Assembly: GCA_016930535.1 (NCBI GenBank)
Contig: JAFGGN010000096.1
Coordinates: 1-64,000 of the forward strand
DNA length: 64,000 nucleotides
Reading direction: 5' to 3'
Source of the DNA: a bacterium
GTDB taxonomy: Bacteria > Zhuqueibacterota > QNDG01 > JAFGCO01
Shown here: positions 29,735 to 39,400 of the stretch, piece after piece
Layout: every line of letters starts with the position of its first letter
How positions within the stretch are numbered: position 1 is the first letter of the stretch
Made by a program: the position numbers and the translations under genes
Notes under the pieces: model-generated
Told to the model about the DNA's origin: nothing
The model's input: only the letters and a program-made list of their open reading frames with translations
The model's database searches: none

Positions 29735-30829
29735 CTAAAACAGATAGGTGATTCCCGCTCCTGCCTCAAGACCGCTCAGGGATGTTTCGTTACTGAAGCT
29801 CCCGGTCCAGTATTTAAGTATGCCTGACAGCCGTGTCTTTTTCGACATGCTGTACTCAGGTGCCAGTATGACACCGAACAGAGTCATGCCGGGATAGACA
29901 TCGAGTTCCTCATAAAACCGGCCTTCGATACCGTATGTCATGTAAAACTGTACATTGTGCCGATGACGGAGCTCCCCGCGGAGATCGATTTGATTCGGTG
30001 TGGTTTTCATGTCCTCAGAAACAAGATTCCCGTCCGCATTGAGCATCTGATTGTTCGATTTGCTCCGGAACCGGAAATCGAGCGTCAGTATGTCATAATC
30101 GAAATACCGTTTATATTGCGCGCTGGTGACAATTTTATTGCCCGATTTGTAAATCTCCTGATTGTCGTATTTATCCGATGCATAGAGCGTGAAGACCAGG
30201 TCGAGAGATGCGGTGGACAGGGGGGACAGACGCATATCCAGTCCCCCGGTGAGCAAAAACTCGTTTCCCGGCTGATAGGCCTCTTCCGTATCCTCCACCG
30301 GGATGAATCCGCTTCGGATCTGGAATGCCATTCCCAGACCGGCGACCACATTGTCGCTCATCGGACGGGCCCAGGTAATGCCCGGGGAGAGATTGAAACC
30401 CTGGCCGAAATTGGGCACATTCAAATTCCAGTAATGCTGACTGATCAGCATCGAGGTTTCAAATTCGTCGGCAGTCAGGGTGCTTTTGCCTGTGGGCAGT
30501 CCCAGTCCCACATTCAGCACGATGTTTTTGTCTTCAAGATGATAGTTCCAGAATATCTGGGTATCCGTGATTCCGGACAGATCGTTGACGTATTCACCGG
30601 ATACGCCTGCGTAGTTTGTATACAGATACAAGGAATTTTCCCGTGAGAGGGGCCAGTAGATTTCCATCGGCACACTGAATTCAGCGAAAGAATAATCATC
30701 ATCCAGCGTGAAGCCCTGATGAATTCCCCGTATTCTGAAAAACCGTGTCTGATTGAGCATGTCCGAATCGTCGGCCAGCATTCGGCCGGCACACAGCAAT
30801 AAAAGCAACCAGCAGATTCTTTTGATCAT
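29735..30829 (-). CDS. Predicted outer-membrane beta-barrel protein
   Basis: A 364-aa protein with a signal peptide (about 1-19, ending MLADD). It has long runs of amphipathic strands such as LTLDFRFRSKS, VQFYMTYGIEGRFY and GLGMAFQIRSGF, and a C-terminus AGAGITYLF ending in Phe, the typical signature of outer-membrane barrels. The middle part (NVGLGLPTGKSTL) resembles porin/transporter-like proteins of the Meta-pathway phenol-degradation type. Substrate unknown. CGGAGGA precedes ATG 30829. It lies 81 bases after the giant propeller gene. Confidence 0.8.
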   Translation of the reverse strand: MIKRICWLLLLLCAGRMLADDSDMLNQTRFFRIRGIHQGFTLDDDYSFAEFSVPMEIYWPLSRENSLYLYTNYAGVSGEYVNDLSGITDTQIFWNYHLEDKNIVLNVGLGLPTGKSTLTADEFETSMLISQHYWNLNVPNFGQGFNLSPGITWARPMSDNVVAGLGMAFQIRSGFIPVEDTEEAYQPGNEFLLTGGLDMRLSPLSTASLDLVFTLYASDKYDNQEIYKSGNKIVTSAQYKRYFDYDILTLDFRFRSKSNNQMLNADGNLVSEDMKTTPNQIDLRGELRHRHNVQFYMTYGIEGRFYEELDVYPGMTLFGVILAPEYSMSKKTRLSGILKYWTGSFSNETSLSGLEAGAGITYLF

Positions 30830-30910
30830 GGAATCCTCCGAAAACCGGCCCTTCCAGGATGCCGGTATTCATCGATGCATATGGTTTTAGCCGTTTCCCA
30901 AGGGTTTTGA

Positions 30911-33900
30911 TCAGTGCAGCCTGATCAGTTTCTTCGACTGTGTAAAGCCGGGCGAGGACAGACGATAAAAATACAGGCCGCTTGCGACCGCATTACCGAA
31001 ATCGTCCGTTCCGTCCCATTGCCGCCGGTGCCTGCCCGCCGGCAGGCTTTCATGGACCAGTGTTTTCACGCGCTTCCCCAGTACATTGTAAATATCGAGC
31101 CGTACATCGGACCGTTCAGCCAGCTGAAATGCAATCACGGTGGACGGATTGAAAGGATTGGGGAAGTTCTGATCCAGCATATAGGAGATGGGAACGAGCG
31201 GAATATCGCCGCGCCTTGAATCCGCGAATTCTTCGGTCCCCACAAGGATGGCCAGTTTTTTGGGCGCAGAGAATAGCGCCTGATTATTCTCGACCGGGAT
31301 CACCTTGCCGCGGTCCCTGTCCAGAAGCCAGACCTGAAAGTGGTCGGGCATGTCGTTTTTGGGTTCCAGCGTCAGTTGAACCAGCTCTTCGCCCGCGGTT
31401 GAATGAACCTGGAACTCCCAGGCAGCGCCCAGATCCGACACCTTTTTGTAATTGGCCGCATATTTGATTTTGTTCTCCACGAAGCTGAGTTCGAGAGCGT
31501 CGCCGATGGCCGGCGGTTCGAACCAGTCATGATCGTCGATGAAATCCGAGGCGTTGTGCAGCATGCCGATAAAATTGACCGCATCGATCAGGCCGGAGGA
31601 CCGGCCCACCGCCCTGAGTTGCAGTTCCAGCTCGCCTGCGGCGTAAGATCTTGTTGTTCCGGACTTCGGCAGGGTGCCCGGGGCCTGAACCGGGGGCACG
31701 CGCAGTTCACCGGGCCCGTTTGCATAAACAAAATATCCGCCCCAGGGATAGAGTACTGACATGTTGAACACGTACTGATTGAGCAGTTCGTCGCGGGCCA
31801 CAGGCGGCTGAACCGTGGTGCCGCGCACCTCGACGCTGTCCCATAGCACCGGAAACGTGAACGGATTGCCGATCTGATTCCATCCTTTGTGCAGCAGGAT
31901 CTGATAGGGCATGCGCGCATCCACGGACCGCACATCGTCGAGATCGAACCGGACCGTGTCCTGGGTAATGACCCAGAATGCCTTGCCCGGCTCGGCGTTC
32001 CAGATGGTTTCCAGTGGATTGTATTCGCGATAATAGGCCGTGTCCTGGGCCGAATCGTACCACCAGTAAAAGATGCGCCATAATTTGGTATTGTAGTCCC
32101 CGATTTCATCGGCAAAGATACGGCCGATATTCCGGTTGACCAGATGGTAAGGGAAGGTCTGCATGCCGTAAACGCCGTTCAGGGTCGGATGTCCGGACTG
32201 TACCGAAGGCGTGGTGACAGGCAGCCAGTTGCTCGTGATGCCGGGCTCTCCGGACAGGTATTCCCTGGCACCCAGCACATTGATGGTCGCCACATAGTAG
32301 GACAGACCTTCGGCATGGATGCTGTCCGCTTCGATCGTACCGGTCAATGTCAGACCGTTTCGCACGAATTGTGTGGAATCCCAGTCCGCCTGGCCGGGCT
32401 GCTGATAGTAGAGCCAGACATCGGTGGCGATGATATCTCCGATATTCAGTTGTAATATGAACGGGGCGTCCGCGGAAACGACGGCCGGGAGACTGGCCGG
32501 ATCGATCTGAAAGGCCACACCTCTTCCCCGGACATTAAGCGTTTCGACACCCGTGAGCGTGTTGGATTCCACGGTCACGACTGCGGATGAAGCGAACAGA
32601 TCCGTGGGCGTGAAAGCGATCGTGAATGCCGTGGTGTCCCCGGGCTGAACCGTGGAGGCCGCACCGGAAGTGATCGAGAATCCGGAGCCGGTCGGTGCCG
32701 TCATATTGACACTGATGATGTTTAATACGCTTGAACCGTTGTTGATGATCTGAACGGTTCTGGATTGTGTGGTATTCACCTGCACACGGCCGAAATCGAC
32801 CGCATCGGGATTCATGACGATTCTGGGACTTCCGCCCGAGCCGATGACGGGTAAAATGGCCGGGGAATTAAGCGCCGTATGGGTCACGATCAGTTCGGCG
32901 TTTTTGATTCCTGTCGTGGCCGGGGCGAATTCGAGAATCATTTCATGCGAGGCGCCGGCGTTTACGGTGACCGCAGGCGGGGCCCCGCCCTGAAGAATGG
33001 TGAAATCCGCGGAGCCCGTGATCTGCGTGTTCGTGATCTGTGCCGGGGCCGTGCCCGAATTGGTGAGTGTCACGGTCTGCTGCACCACATTGCCGGGATA
33101 CACGATTCCAAAATCGGCCCGGTTCAGGTCGAAAGCAAGGCTCGCGGCACCCCCCACGCCCTGCAGAATCACCGAATCCGGCGATGTGGGGGCATTGCTG
33201 TAAATCATGAGCCGGGCCTGATAGGTTCCGGCCGCAGGCGGCGAGAAACGAACGCCCGTACTGTCGGACAGCCCCTGACCGACGGCCGTATCGATTGTCC
33301 GGATCACGGAGAAGGCGCCGGCCTGCGCGCCCGCAATCTCGAGCGTGTCGATCACGAGATCCGCATTGCCGATATTCGTGAGAACGTCGTACCGGTCCGC
33401 GGATGTCCCGGCGACCACGCTGCCGTAATTCAGCGTGTTCTGTGAAAGGGACAGCTGGGCCGTACCCGTTTCGCCCGCTGTGAACAGGGCCAGGCCGCGT
33501 TCGGTTCCGATCCAGATGTCACCGTTCATGTCGAAACCGATATCCTGAATATTGTTGTCGATCAGGCCCGAATTCGAGATGTCGTACACGGCCGTGTCGC
33601 CGGGTGCGAATTTGACGAGCCCCTGGCTCGTACCGATCCATACATTTCCGATCGGACTCACGGCGACCGCGCGGATAAAGTCCGTGGGCAGACGCGAGTT
33701 GTCCGTGGTGTACAATCCCCAGTTCTGGCCGATCAGGACCCACAGCCCGATATCCGTGGCCACCCAGAGCCTGTTTTCATTGTCCACATCCATGTCCTGA
33801 ATATAGGTGGCAGCCAGGCCGGTGGGCGCGGCCGAGGCCGTTTCCGAGATCGGATCGAATACAGTGAGCCCGAACGTTTCGGAGGCCATCCACACGGTGC

Positions 33901-35326
33901 CGTTCAGATCGGTTTTCACTTTCGGAATGTAATTGTCCTGCAGGCCGATGGTATTCTGTGAATTGTATACGGTCCAGGTCGTTCCGACCAGTTTTCCCAG
34001 GCCGTTTTCCGTACCGATCCAGATCGTGTTGTCGATATCCACATCGCCGCTGAGTATATAATCGCTCGGGATCTGGGAGGATCCTGTGGTAAAGGTCTGC
34101 CAGGACACACCGTTGTACAGGTAGGCTCCGAGACCCTCCGTGCCCACGAACAGGCGGTCCGTATTGTCGGTCATAATATGCGAATAAAACGTGTTCGGCA
34201 GAACCGATGTTTCGGAATTCTGGATTTGCCAGGACAAACCGTCGTACAGGGCCAGGTCCGATCCGGTATTCATCCACATGCCGCCGGCCAGATGGCGCGG
34301 GGCGATCTGTCTTACATACTGATCCGGCAGGCCCGAATTGGACGTGTTGAATCCCGATGTCCACAGCGTGCCGGCCAGTTTCGCCAGCCCTTCGGATGTG
34401 CCGACCCATTTGGCATTGTCCGTGTCGATTAAAAGGGACTGGATATTGTTGTTCGGCAGTTCCGGTACGCCGGTTTCATTGTAGGTAACCCAGCTCGTTC
34501 CTGGAAAGGTTGTCAATCCGCCGCTTCCGGTGCCGACCCAGGGCACGTTCAGTGCATCCACAGCGATGCACCGGATGTCATTTGCCGGAAATCCCAGAAC
34601 GCCGGCCTGGTAAGTGGTCCACTGACTGCCGACCACATAATGCGAGACACCTGTCGCTCCGGTACCGACCCACGGGGCCCGGCTCGTATCCAGGGCCACG
34701 CTCGTGATCCAGTTGGCCGGCAGGCCCGTGGTGTTGTTCCAGACCTGCCAGATATCGATATTCCGCTGCGCGACGCCGTTGTAGGTGGCGGCCCAGAGAA
34801 AATCGCTTGCTGTATCGTAGGTCAGATCGAGTATTTCGTTGCTGGGAAGCGAAGGGGTGTTCAGTGTATTCGTAATGAAGAAACTGTCGACATCCATCGA
34901 GTATTCACCGAATCCGCTTGATACTGTGCCCGCCACAGGCAGTCCCGAGGCATTCAGGGTTAAGGCAGTAATGCTGTTCGACGGCAAACCCTTGTCCGTA
35001 TCGTAGATGCGCCAGTTGCTGCCGCTGATTCTGATCAGTCCGTGCGGTGTGCCGATCCACTTGTCGCCGTTCTGATCCACCACAACGTCCGTAATGGCCA
35101 GCACCGGCAGAATGGAATTGATGCGGTCGTACACGGCAATCGGTTCGCCCAGGTTCCGGTCGAATTTCACAAGACCGCACCCCGTTCCGATCCAGAGCGT
35201 GTCATTCTGCTGCGCAATGGCCGTGATATTGTCCCCGTTGGTAAAATTGGACCATTGGCCGACCTGTGCATGGGTCCGTACGCCGAGAACCAGCAGTGTC
35301 AGGCAGAGTATTGTCCGGCTTTTCAT
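30911..35326 (-). CDS. Giant secreted beta-propeller / ASH-domain protein with C-terminal sorting domain
   Basis: About 1471 aa. The signal peptide (MKSRTILCLTLLVLGV...HAQ) fixes the start at ATG 35326, with GAGG nine bases upstream; longer forms start at ATG 35371 or TTG 35386. The N-terminal half holds 13 copies of a propeller motif 'W(I/V)GT..GL', typical of two-component-regulator propellers, enough for two seven-bladed propellers. Three ASH/choice-of-anchor-D domains follow (NYGSVVAGT, DFGIVYPGN, DFGRVQVNT). The tail is a FlgD/secretion-type sorting domain (FPNPFNPSTVIAFQL ... GLYFYRLSS). No kinase part is present, so the propeller is used outside the cell as a scaffold or binding surface (inference). 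Confidence 0.88.
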   Translation of the reverse strand: MKSRTILCLTLLVLGVRTHAQVGQWSNFTNGDNITAIAQQNDTLWIGTGCGLVKFDRNLGEPIAVYDRINSILPVLAITDVVVDQNGDKWIGTPHGLIRISGSNWRIYDTDKGLPSNSITALTLNASGLPVAGTVSSGFGEYSMDVDSFFITNTLNTPSLPSNEILDLTYDTASDFLWAATYNGVAQRNIDIWQVWNNTTGLPANWITSVALDTSRAPWVGTGATGVSHYVVGSQWTTYQAGVLGFPANDIRCIAVDALNVPWVGTGSGGLTTFPGTSWVTYNETGVPELPNNNIQSLLIDTDNAKWVGTSEGLAKLAGTLWTSGFNTSNSGLPDQYVRQIAPRHLAGGMWMNTGSDLALYDGLSWQIQNSETSVLPNTFYSHIMTDNTDRLFVGTEGLGAYLYNGVSWQTFTTGSSQIPSDYILSGDVDIDNTIWIGTENGLGKLVGTTWTVYNSQNTIGLQDNYIPKVKTDLNGTVWMASETFGLTVFDPISETASAAPTGLAATYIQDMDVDNENRLWVATDIGLWVLIGQNWGLYTTDNSRLPTDFIRAVAVSPIGNVWIGTSQGLVKFAPGDTAVYDISNSGLIDNNIQDIGFDMNGDIWIGTERGLALFTAGETGTAQLSLSQNTLNYGSVVAGTSADRYDVLTNIGNADLVIDTLEIAGAQAGAFSVIRTIDTAVGQGLSDSTGVRFSPPAAGTYQARLMIYSNAPTSPDSVILQGVGGAASLAFDLNRADFGIVYPGNVVQQTVTLTNSGTAPAQITNTQITGSADFTILQGGAPPAVTVNAGASHEMILEFAPATTGIKNAELIVTHTALNSPAILPVIGSGGSPRIVMNPDAVDFGRVQVNTTQSRTVQIINNGSSVLNIISVNMTAPTGSGFSITSGAASTVQPGDTTAFTIAFTPTDLFASSAVVTVESNTLTGVETLNVRGRGVAFQIDPASLPAVVSADAPFILQLNIGDIIATDVWLYYQQPGQADWDSTQFVRNGLTLTGTIEADSIHAEGLSYYVATINVLGAREYLSGEPGITSNWLPVTTPSVQSGHPTLNGVYGMQTFPYHLVNRNIGRIFADEIGDYNTKLWRIFYWWYDSAQDTAYYREYNPLETIWNAEPGKAFWVITQDTVRFDLDDVRSVDARMPYQILLHKGWNQIGNPFTFPVLWDSVEVRGTTVQPPVARDELLNQYVFNMSVLYPWGGYFVYANGPGELRVPPVQAPGTLPKSGTTRSYAAGELELQLRAVGRSSGLIDAVNFIGMLHNASDFIDDHDWFEPPAIGDALELSFVENKIKYAANYKKVSDLGAAWEFQVHSTAGEELVQLTLEPKNDMPDHFQVWLLDRDRGKVIPVENNQALFSAPKKLAILVGTEEFADSRRGDIPLVPISYMLDQNFPNPFNPSTVIAFQLAERSDVRLDIYNVLGKRVKTLVHESLPAGRHRRQWDGTDDFGNAVASGLYFYRLSSPGFTQSKKLIRLH

Positions 35327-35382
35327 TGACCTGCGCCTCATGGTTATCCTATTCGTTTTTCCAGGTTTCATGGCAATATCCC

Positions 35383-36804
35383 TCAAGGAATTGTGGGCGG
35401 TTCGGGGGGTCTTGGAAGATCCGGCAATGTAATGGTACGCAGGATGGATTCCACGTCAATATCCGTGAGGTTCAGCATACTTTCACCCAGTGTTTCGGAA
35501 AGCAGTTCCGCGGTGATAAATTCCTGCGTGGACTTCCTCGAATCCTGGCCGGGAATGAATGTGGAACCGATATTGCGGTTGGTGGTCTGAAGACGGTTCA
35601 TGATCATGGTTTCCCGGCTGATCATACTGCGGGCAAGGGGGGATTCGGGTTCGACGGCCCTGCGTGTCGTGCGTGTGTCGCTCCTGCGGCTGTAAAGCAC
35701 GGACGATTGTGTGGATATCTGTGCCATGTCCTGTGTGACTGCGCTTTTATCACGGGCTTCCTGATATCCCGGATCCATCTGGGAAGCCTGCTGATAATAC
35801 CGGCTCGCCTCCTCATAGTTCCCCCGGTCCTCCATCTCGAGGCCCATACAGTAGGCCATGAAGGCCTGCAGGTTACGCGTGGGTACATGCTCTATACGCT
35901 GCTTTTCTTCATGTGTCAGCTCGATACCCATTTGTCCGATTACCTGAAACACCAGGTTTTTTTCGAGCTCGAAGATTTTTTCCATATTGTCTTTCAGTGT
36001 GACCGGTTTCGAATCGGACCGGGCGAGAATATCCGCGTAGGTGACATCCATCAGGACGTTCCGGTCGAATTCCACGACAAAGTTACCCTGAATCATTTTA
36101 CCGGCACCCAGCAGTTTGCCCATTCTGGGCGTGGAGGTGACATCCATCAGTCCGGTCTGGGACAGGTTCATTTCGTCCAGCAGCGCCTGAACACGAATGC
36201 GTTCGACCACGTCCAACTGCCGGACCTGACTCAGATCGGTCATGATCATTTCGGCCACACCTTTGCCTATGGGTGCATATTGATCGTCGCTGCCCATATA
36301 TTTCAGGGGCATGACCGCGACTGCTTTGGGGGATGTGGATTTAATCTCGAGGAGCGCTTCGCTCTGCATCATGCGCTGTATTTCCCCCCGCATTTTCCCG
36401 CGTCCCAGCAGCTGATACTGGGCCTGCATTTTATGTTTGTATTCCACGGGCGTTTTTACCAGGGTGTACCGGCCGTAAATCTGCAGCGCCCGGTCGGTCT
36501 GATCCCGCATCTCCAGAAGCTGGGCGAGATAATACAGGGTCTGGGCGTCCCGTGTGTTCAGCCGGTAAGCCTTAAGCAGGCTTTTTACGGCGAATTTGTA
36601 CATTTTCAATTCGAAAAGAGCGGATCCCAAATTGCGATAGGCCGTGTGACTGCGCGGATTTTGCCTGACTTCGAGGATCAATTGTTTCAACTGCTGTTTT
36701 TGCACCGCAGGCCCCGGATCGGTCTGGACCGGTACCGTACATGAAAGTACGGTTAAAAGCGATGCAATAAACAGGCAAAGGCCATTGCCAAGGCGGTTTT
36801 GCAT
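35383..36804 (-). CDS. TPR lipoprotein with CsgG-like domain
   Basis: A 473-aa predicted lipoprotein (lipobox VLSC). TPR-like repeats (about 45-120: AYRNLGSALFELKMYKFA, TLYYLAQLLEMRDQTDRA) are followed by a CsgG/curli-assembly-like domain (VAVMPLKYMG...GKGVAEMIMTDLSQVRQLDVVERIRVQALLDEM). That domain forms an outer-membrane secretion pore in the curli system and is also found in other envelope lipoproteins. Another TPR-like unit (NYEEASRYYQQASQMDPGY) and a C-terminal region of unknown role follow. AGGAG precedes ATG 36804, with a TATAAT promoter 44 bases upstream. It is the first gene of the six-gene envelope operon. Confidence 0.85.
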   Translation of the reverse strand: MQNRLGNGLCLFIASLLTVLSCTVPVQTDPGPAVQKQQLKQLILEVRQNPRSHTAYRNLGSALFELKMYKFAVKSLLKAYRLNTRDAQTLYYLAQLLEMRDQTDRALQIYGRYTLVKTPVEYKHKMQAQYQLLGRGKMRGEIQRMMQSEALLEIKSTSPKAVAVMPLKYMGSDDQYAPIGKGVAEMIMTDLSQVRQLDVVERIRVQALLDEMNLSQTGLMDVTSTPRMGKLLGAGKMIQGNFVVEFDRNVLMDVTYADILARSDSKPVTLKDNMEKIFELEKNLVFQVIGQMGIELTHEEKQRIEHVPTRNLQAFMAYCMGLEMEDRGNYEEASRYYQQASQMDPGYQEARDKSAVTQDMAQISTQSSVLYSRRSDTRTTRRAVEPESPLARSMISRETMIMNRLQTTNRNIGSTFIPGQDSRKSTQEFITAELLSETLGESMLNLTDIDVESILRTITLPDLPRPPEPPTIP

Positions 36805-36847
36805 GGCGTTCTCCTGAACATCCGGTTTTTATTCAAATTACAGACGT

Positions 36848-36877
36848 ATTATACAACCATTTTTTTTGAAATGCCAC
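36848..36877 (-). promoter_or_regulatory. Sigma70-like promoter for the envelope operon
   Basis: On the minus strand a perfect TATAAT (36848-36853) is preceded at 18 bases by GTGGCA (36872-36877, 4 of 6 matches to TTGACA). The -10 box lies 44 bases before the ATG of the CsgG-like gene, and the spacer is A-rich. Confidence 0.6.
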
Positions 36878-36989
36878 ATTATTTTTTGATAATGATTTTT
36901 GTTTTGTCAGTCTCTGTTATACCGGGGAATCGGACGGCGGGATATCGTTCTGAAAATGTTCGGATTTCCAACTCCCCCGCTAAGGCTTT

Positions 36990-39341
36990 TCACTTTAAAA
37001 TTAAGCATTTATATTGTTGAATGCAACCATTAACTTTCAATTGCATCAGATATAGACCGCTTGCAAGTATTGTTCCATTCCACACCATCTGATGGGCCCC
37101 GGCAGGCATTGTCTCACGGATCAGGGTCTGCAAGCGCTGTCCGCGCAGATTATAAACGTCCAGCCTGACAATGGCCCGGTTCTCCAATTCGAAACGGATC
37201 ATGGCCGAAGCATTCAGGGGATTGGGTGAAACGGATATGACGCGGCATAGAGGAGCGTACTGTTCCACAACGGCGCTCGGGTCCTGTGAAGTCCACATAA
37301 TGGTCGTGAGTGAATGGGCCCTGTAAGTATGAATGAACGGGGACTGACACGCTCCGGAGTAATGGTTTGTCGTGCTCACATCCTGGCGTTCGGAGTTGTT
37401 GACAGACCATATTGCCGGTCCGTTTATTTCATCGACGGTCATATGCCCGGCGTCCGGGAGATAATCCTGAACCAGAACGGCCGTGATATCGTTCCAGTCT
37501 TCCGCTGTTTTTTCGATGCCGCTGGCCCTGTTCAGTACGTAGAGCCGCAATGTGTCACTTCGCGGGCTGATGGCGGCCAGTGTACTCAAATAGGGAACAG
37601 CCAATGTATCCGCGGCCCAGCCCTGACGTCCCTCGGGATCGAAGTCGTCGACCGGGAGCGCGAATACGGGATTGTCCGCGATACCGGTTTCGAGAATCCG
37701 GTATCCGCAGCTTTGCGTGATTTCAGCATAAACAAGTGCGGAAGGATTGAGAACATGTGATGGAGAGGGGCCGATCATGCCCGTAACAGGCCAGTCCGCC
37801 AGTGCCGTTTCTGAATCGGAGACCAGCGCATGAATATTCAGCCCCAGCAGCCCGGCCTGCGGGGCGGTTTTGAGCATGTTCATCAGGGAGCCCGCGACAT
37901 ACAGCCCCTGGTCCAGCGACCGTCCGAAATAATCCAGCCGGGTGTCCCCGTCATACGGATTTGTGGTTTCTCCGGACCGGCCCGAAAGGCGGTAAACCAG
38001 GTTGTATTCACTGATCCAGATTCCGATCCCGTTTTTCTGCCCGGAAAGCAGGTCGAGTTTTTCCCGATGCTCCTGCAGCCGCTGCACATGACGGTCGGCG
38101 AGCGCATGAATGCGCCAGTGCTCCAATTCGACGGGGATATCCTGACCGCTGTCGTAAGGATGGTCCACTACAAAATCAAATGGCAGGGATTCGAATCCTG
38201 CAGCATGCACTTCTGAATAAAAGGTGTCATCCGTGAACGGAACACCGATTTGAACGGATGGATCCGCCATTCTCATTGCATGAGAAAAATCGGCCAGTCC
38301 GTCCTGGCCGATCGCTTTATACTTAACCCGGATGACCTGACCGGGTTCCGGCACTGCCCCGTGTTCGCCGTCTCCGAAGGTGATTTCACCGGTTTCCGGA
38401 TTCAGTGCAAATACACGGCTTTCCGGAGAAGCCGCATCCAGATCACCCGTCTGTTTCCATTCCGTGCCCCATGTGCTGTCCGTGCATAGAGCCAGACTGA
38501 ACGAATCGGCATCCACGGGGGGAAACTTGACATAAACAGTCTGACCGGGCTGCCCCGTGCTCAGGGCAGCGTTGGCCGTCCAGTTATTTTCACGCACGAC
38601 GCACTGGCCCTCATAGCGGCCGGCCATGTCCTGATACTGCCACTGATCGCCGCCAAACAGGTAATTCCGCACAGTGGCGGAATAATTTTCTGAACCATCG
38701 GGCCGCTGTCCGAAATGCCAGGAAAACATGTGCTTGTACGGGTCACCCAGTTCATTGCCGATTTCCCAGTACCGAATGTGAAACGGATCGGGATAGCCCA
38801 GACCGGCCCGCAAGGCTCCATGATCCACACCGTCCTGATTCGGATCCGTACCCGGTTCTGCATTGGCGAATTCCACCCAGGCACTTGCGTCCGCTGCGGA
38901 GGCCGTTCCAAAATTGATACAGACGACGGCGTTCGGGGCGTTCATTTCACGGATGAATTCGATGAATTCCAGAAATCCGAAATGATAATAAGTCTGAACC
39001 GGCTGTCCGGATGATCCGTCGAATCCCCCGGGGCGGGACTGTACCGGGCCGAGACCGTTTTGCCAGAAATAACTCCCGCTCCCGTTTCCCGCGGGGAAAC
39101 GAAAACACCGGAGGCCTGTTTGACGGACGGTCCCGAGAAAGGTTTCAGGCGGAAGCCCGGTATGCACATCCAGGCCGACACGGTCCGGCAGCCGGGTCAT
39201 CGGATTGTTGACACCCAGCAAATACGGAGACACCTGTCCCAATGAGGCGGCGTTCCGGTCGATATGGATTTCGACCGGCTGGACCGCGGCATTGTGAAAC
39301 GGCAGGAGAAGCAGGGAAGCGAGCGTGGTTATTTTTTTCAT
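36990..39341 (-). CDS. Secreted GH51-like glycoside hydrolase with C-terminal sorting domain
   Basis: A 783-aa secreted protein similar to alpha-L-arabinofuranosidases (GH51/clan GH-A TIM barrel). The signal peptide is about 1-18. Landmarks are CFRFPAGN, the acid/base motif IRYWEIGNEL (E197) and a nucleophile-like IGIWISEYN (E445). About 100 residues between them (245-345) look like an inserted beta domain (GEITFGDGEHGAV, PGQVIRVKYKA). The C-terminal ~80 residues are the secretion-type domain (VSPNPLNASAMIRFEL ... ASGLYLMQL). It would act on plant or microbial polysaccharide outside the cell; the substrate cannot be determined. GGAG precedes ATG 39341. Confidence 0.78.
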   Translation of the reverse strand: MKKITTLASLLLLPFHNAAVQPVEIHIDRNAASLGQVSPYLLGVNNPMTRLPDRVGLDVHTGLPPETFLGTVRQTGLRCFRFPAGNGSGSYFWQNGLGPVQSRPGGFDGSSGQPVQTYYHFGFLEFIEFIREMNAPNAVVCINFGTASAADASAWVEFANAEPGTDPNQDGVDHGALRAGLGYPDPFHIRYWEIGNELGDPYKHMFSWHFGQRPDGSENYSATVRNYLFGGDQWQYQDMAGRYEGQCVVRENNWTANAALSTGQPGQTVYVKFPPVDADSFSLALCTDSTWGTEWKQTGDLDAASPESRVFALNPETGEITFGDGEHGAVPEPGQVIRVKYKAIGQDGLADFSHAMRMADPSVQIGVPFTDDTFYSEVHAAGFESLPFDFVVDHPYDSGQDIPVELEHWRIHALADRHVQRLQEHREKLDLLSGQKNGIGIWISEYNLVYRLSGRSGETTNPYDGDTRLDYFGRSLDQGLYVAGSLMNMLKTAPQAGLLGLNIHALVSDSETALADWPVTGMIGPSPSHVLNPSALVYAEITQSCGYRILETGIADNPVFALPVDDFDPEGRQGWAADTLAVPYLSTLAAISPRSDTLRLYVLNRASGIEKTAEDWNDITAVLVQDYLPDAGHMTVDEINGPAIWSVNNSERQDVSTTNHYSGACQSPFIHTYRAHSLTTIMWTSQDPSAVVEQYAPLCRVISVSPNPLNASAMIRFELENRAIVRLDVYNLRGQRLQTLIRETMPAGAHQMVWNGTILASGLYLMQLKVNGCIQQYKCLILK

Positions 39342-39400
39342 GGCGATCTCCTTTCACCGGAACGGGACGATTTTGATACGGACAACCGGGCATGCAGGAA

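Noticed and set aside
35266..36744. Long antisense open frame (492 codons, +) opposite the CsgG-like gene
   Set aside because: It overlaps a clearly supported lipoprotein gene over its whole length, has no ribosome-binding site, and reads as low-complexity antisense translation.
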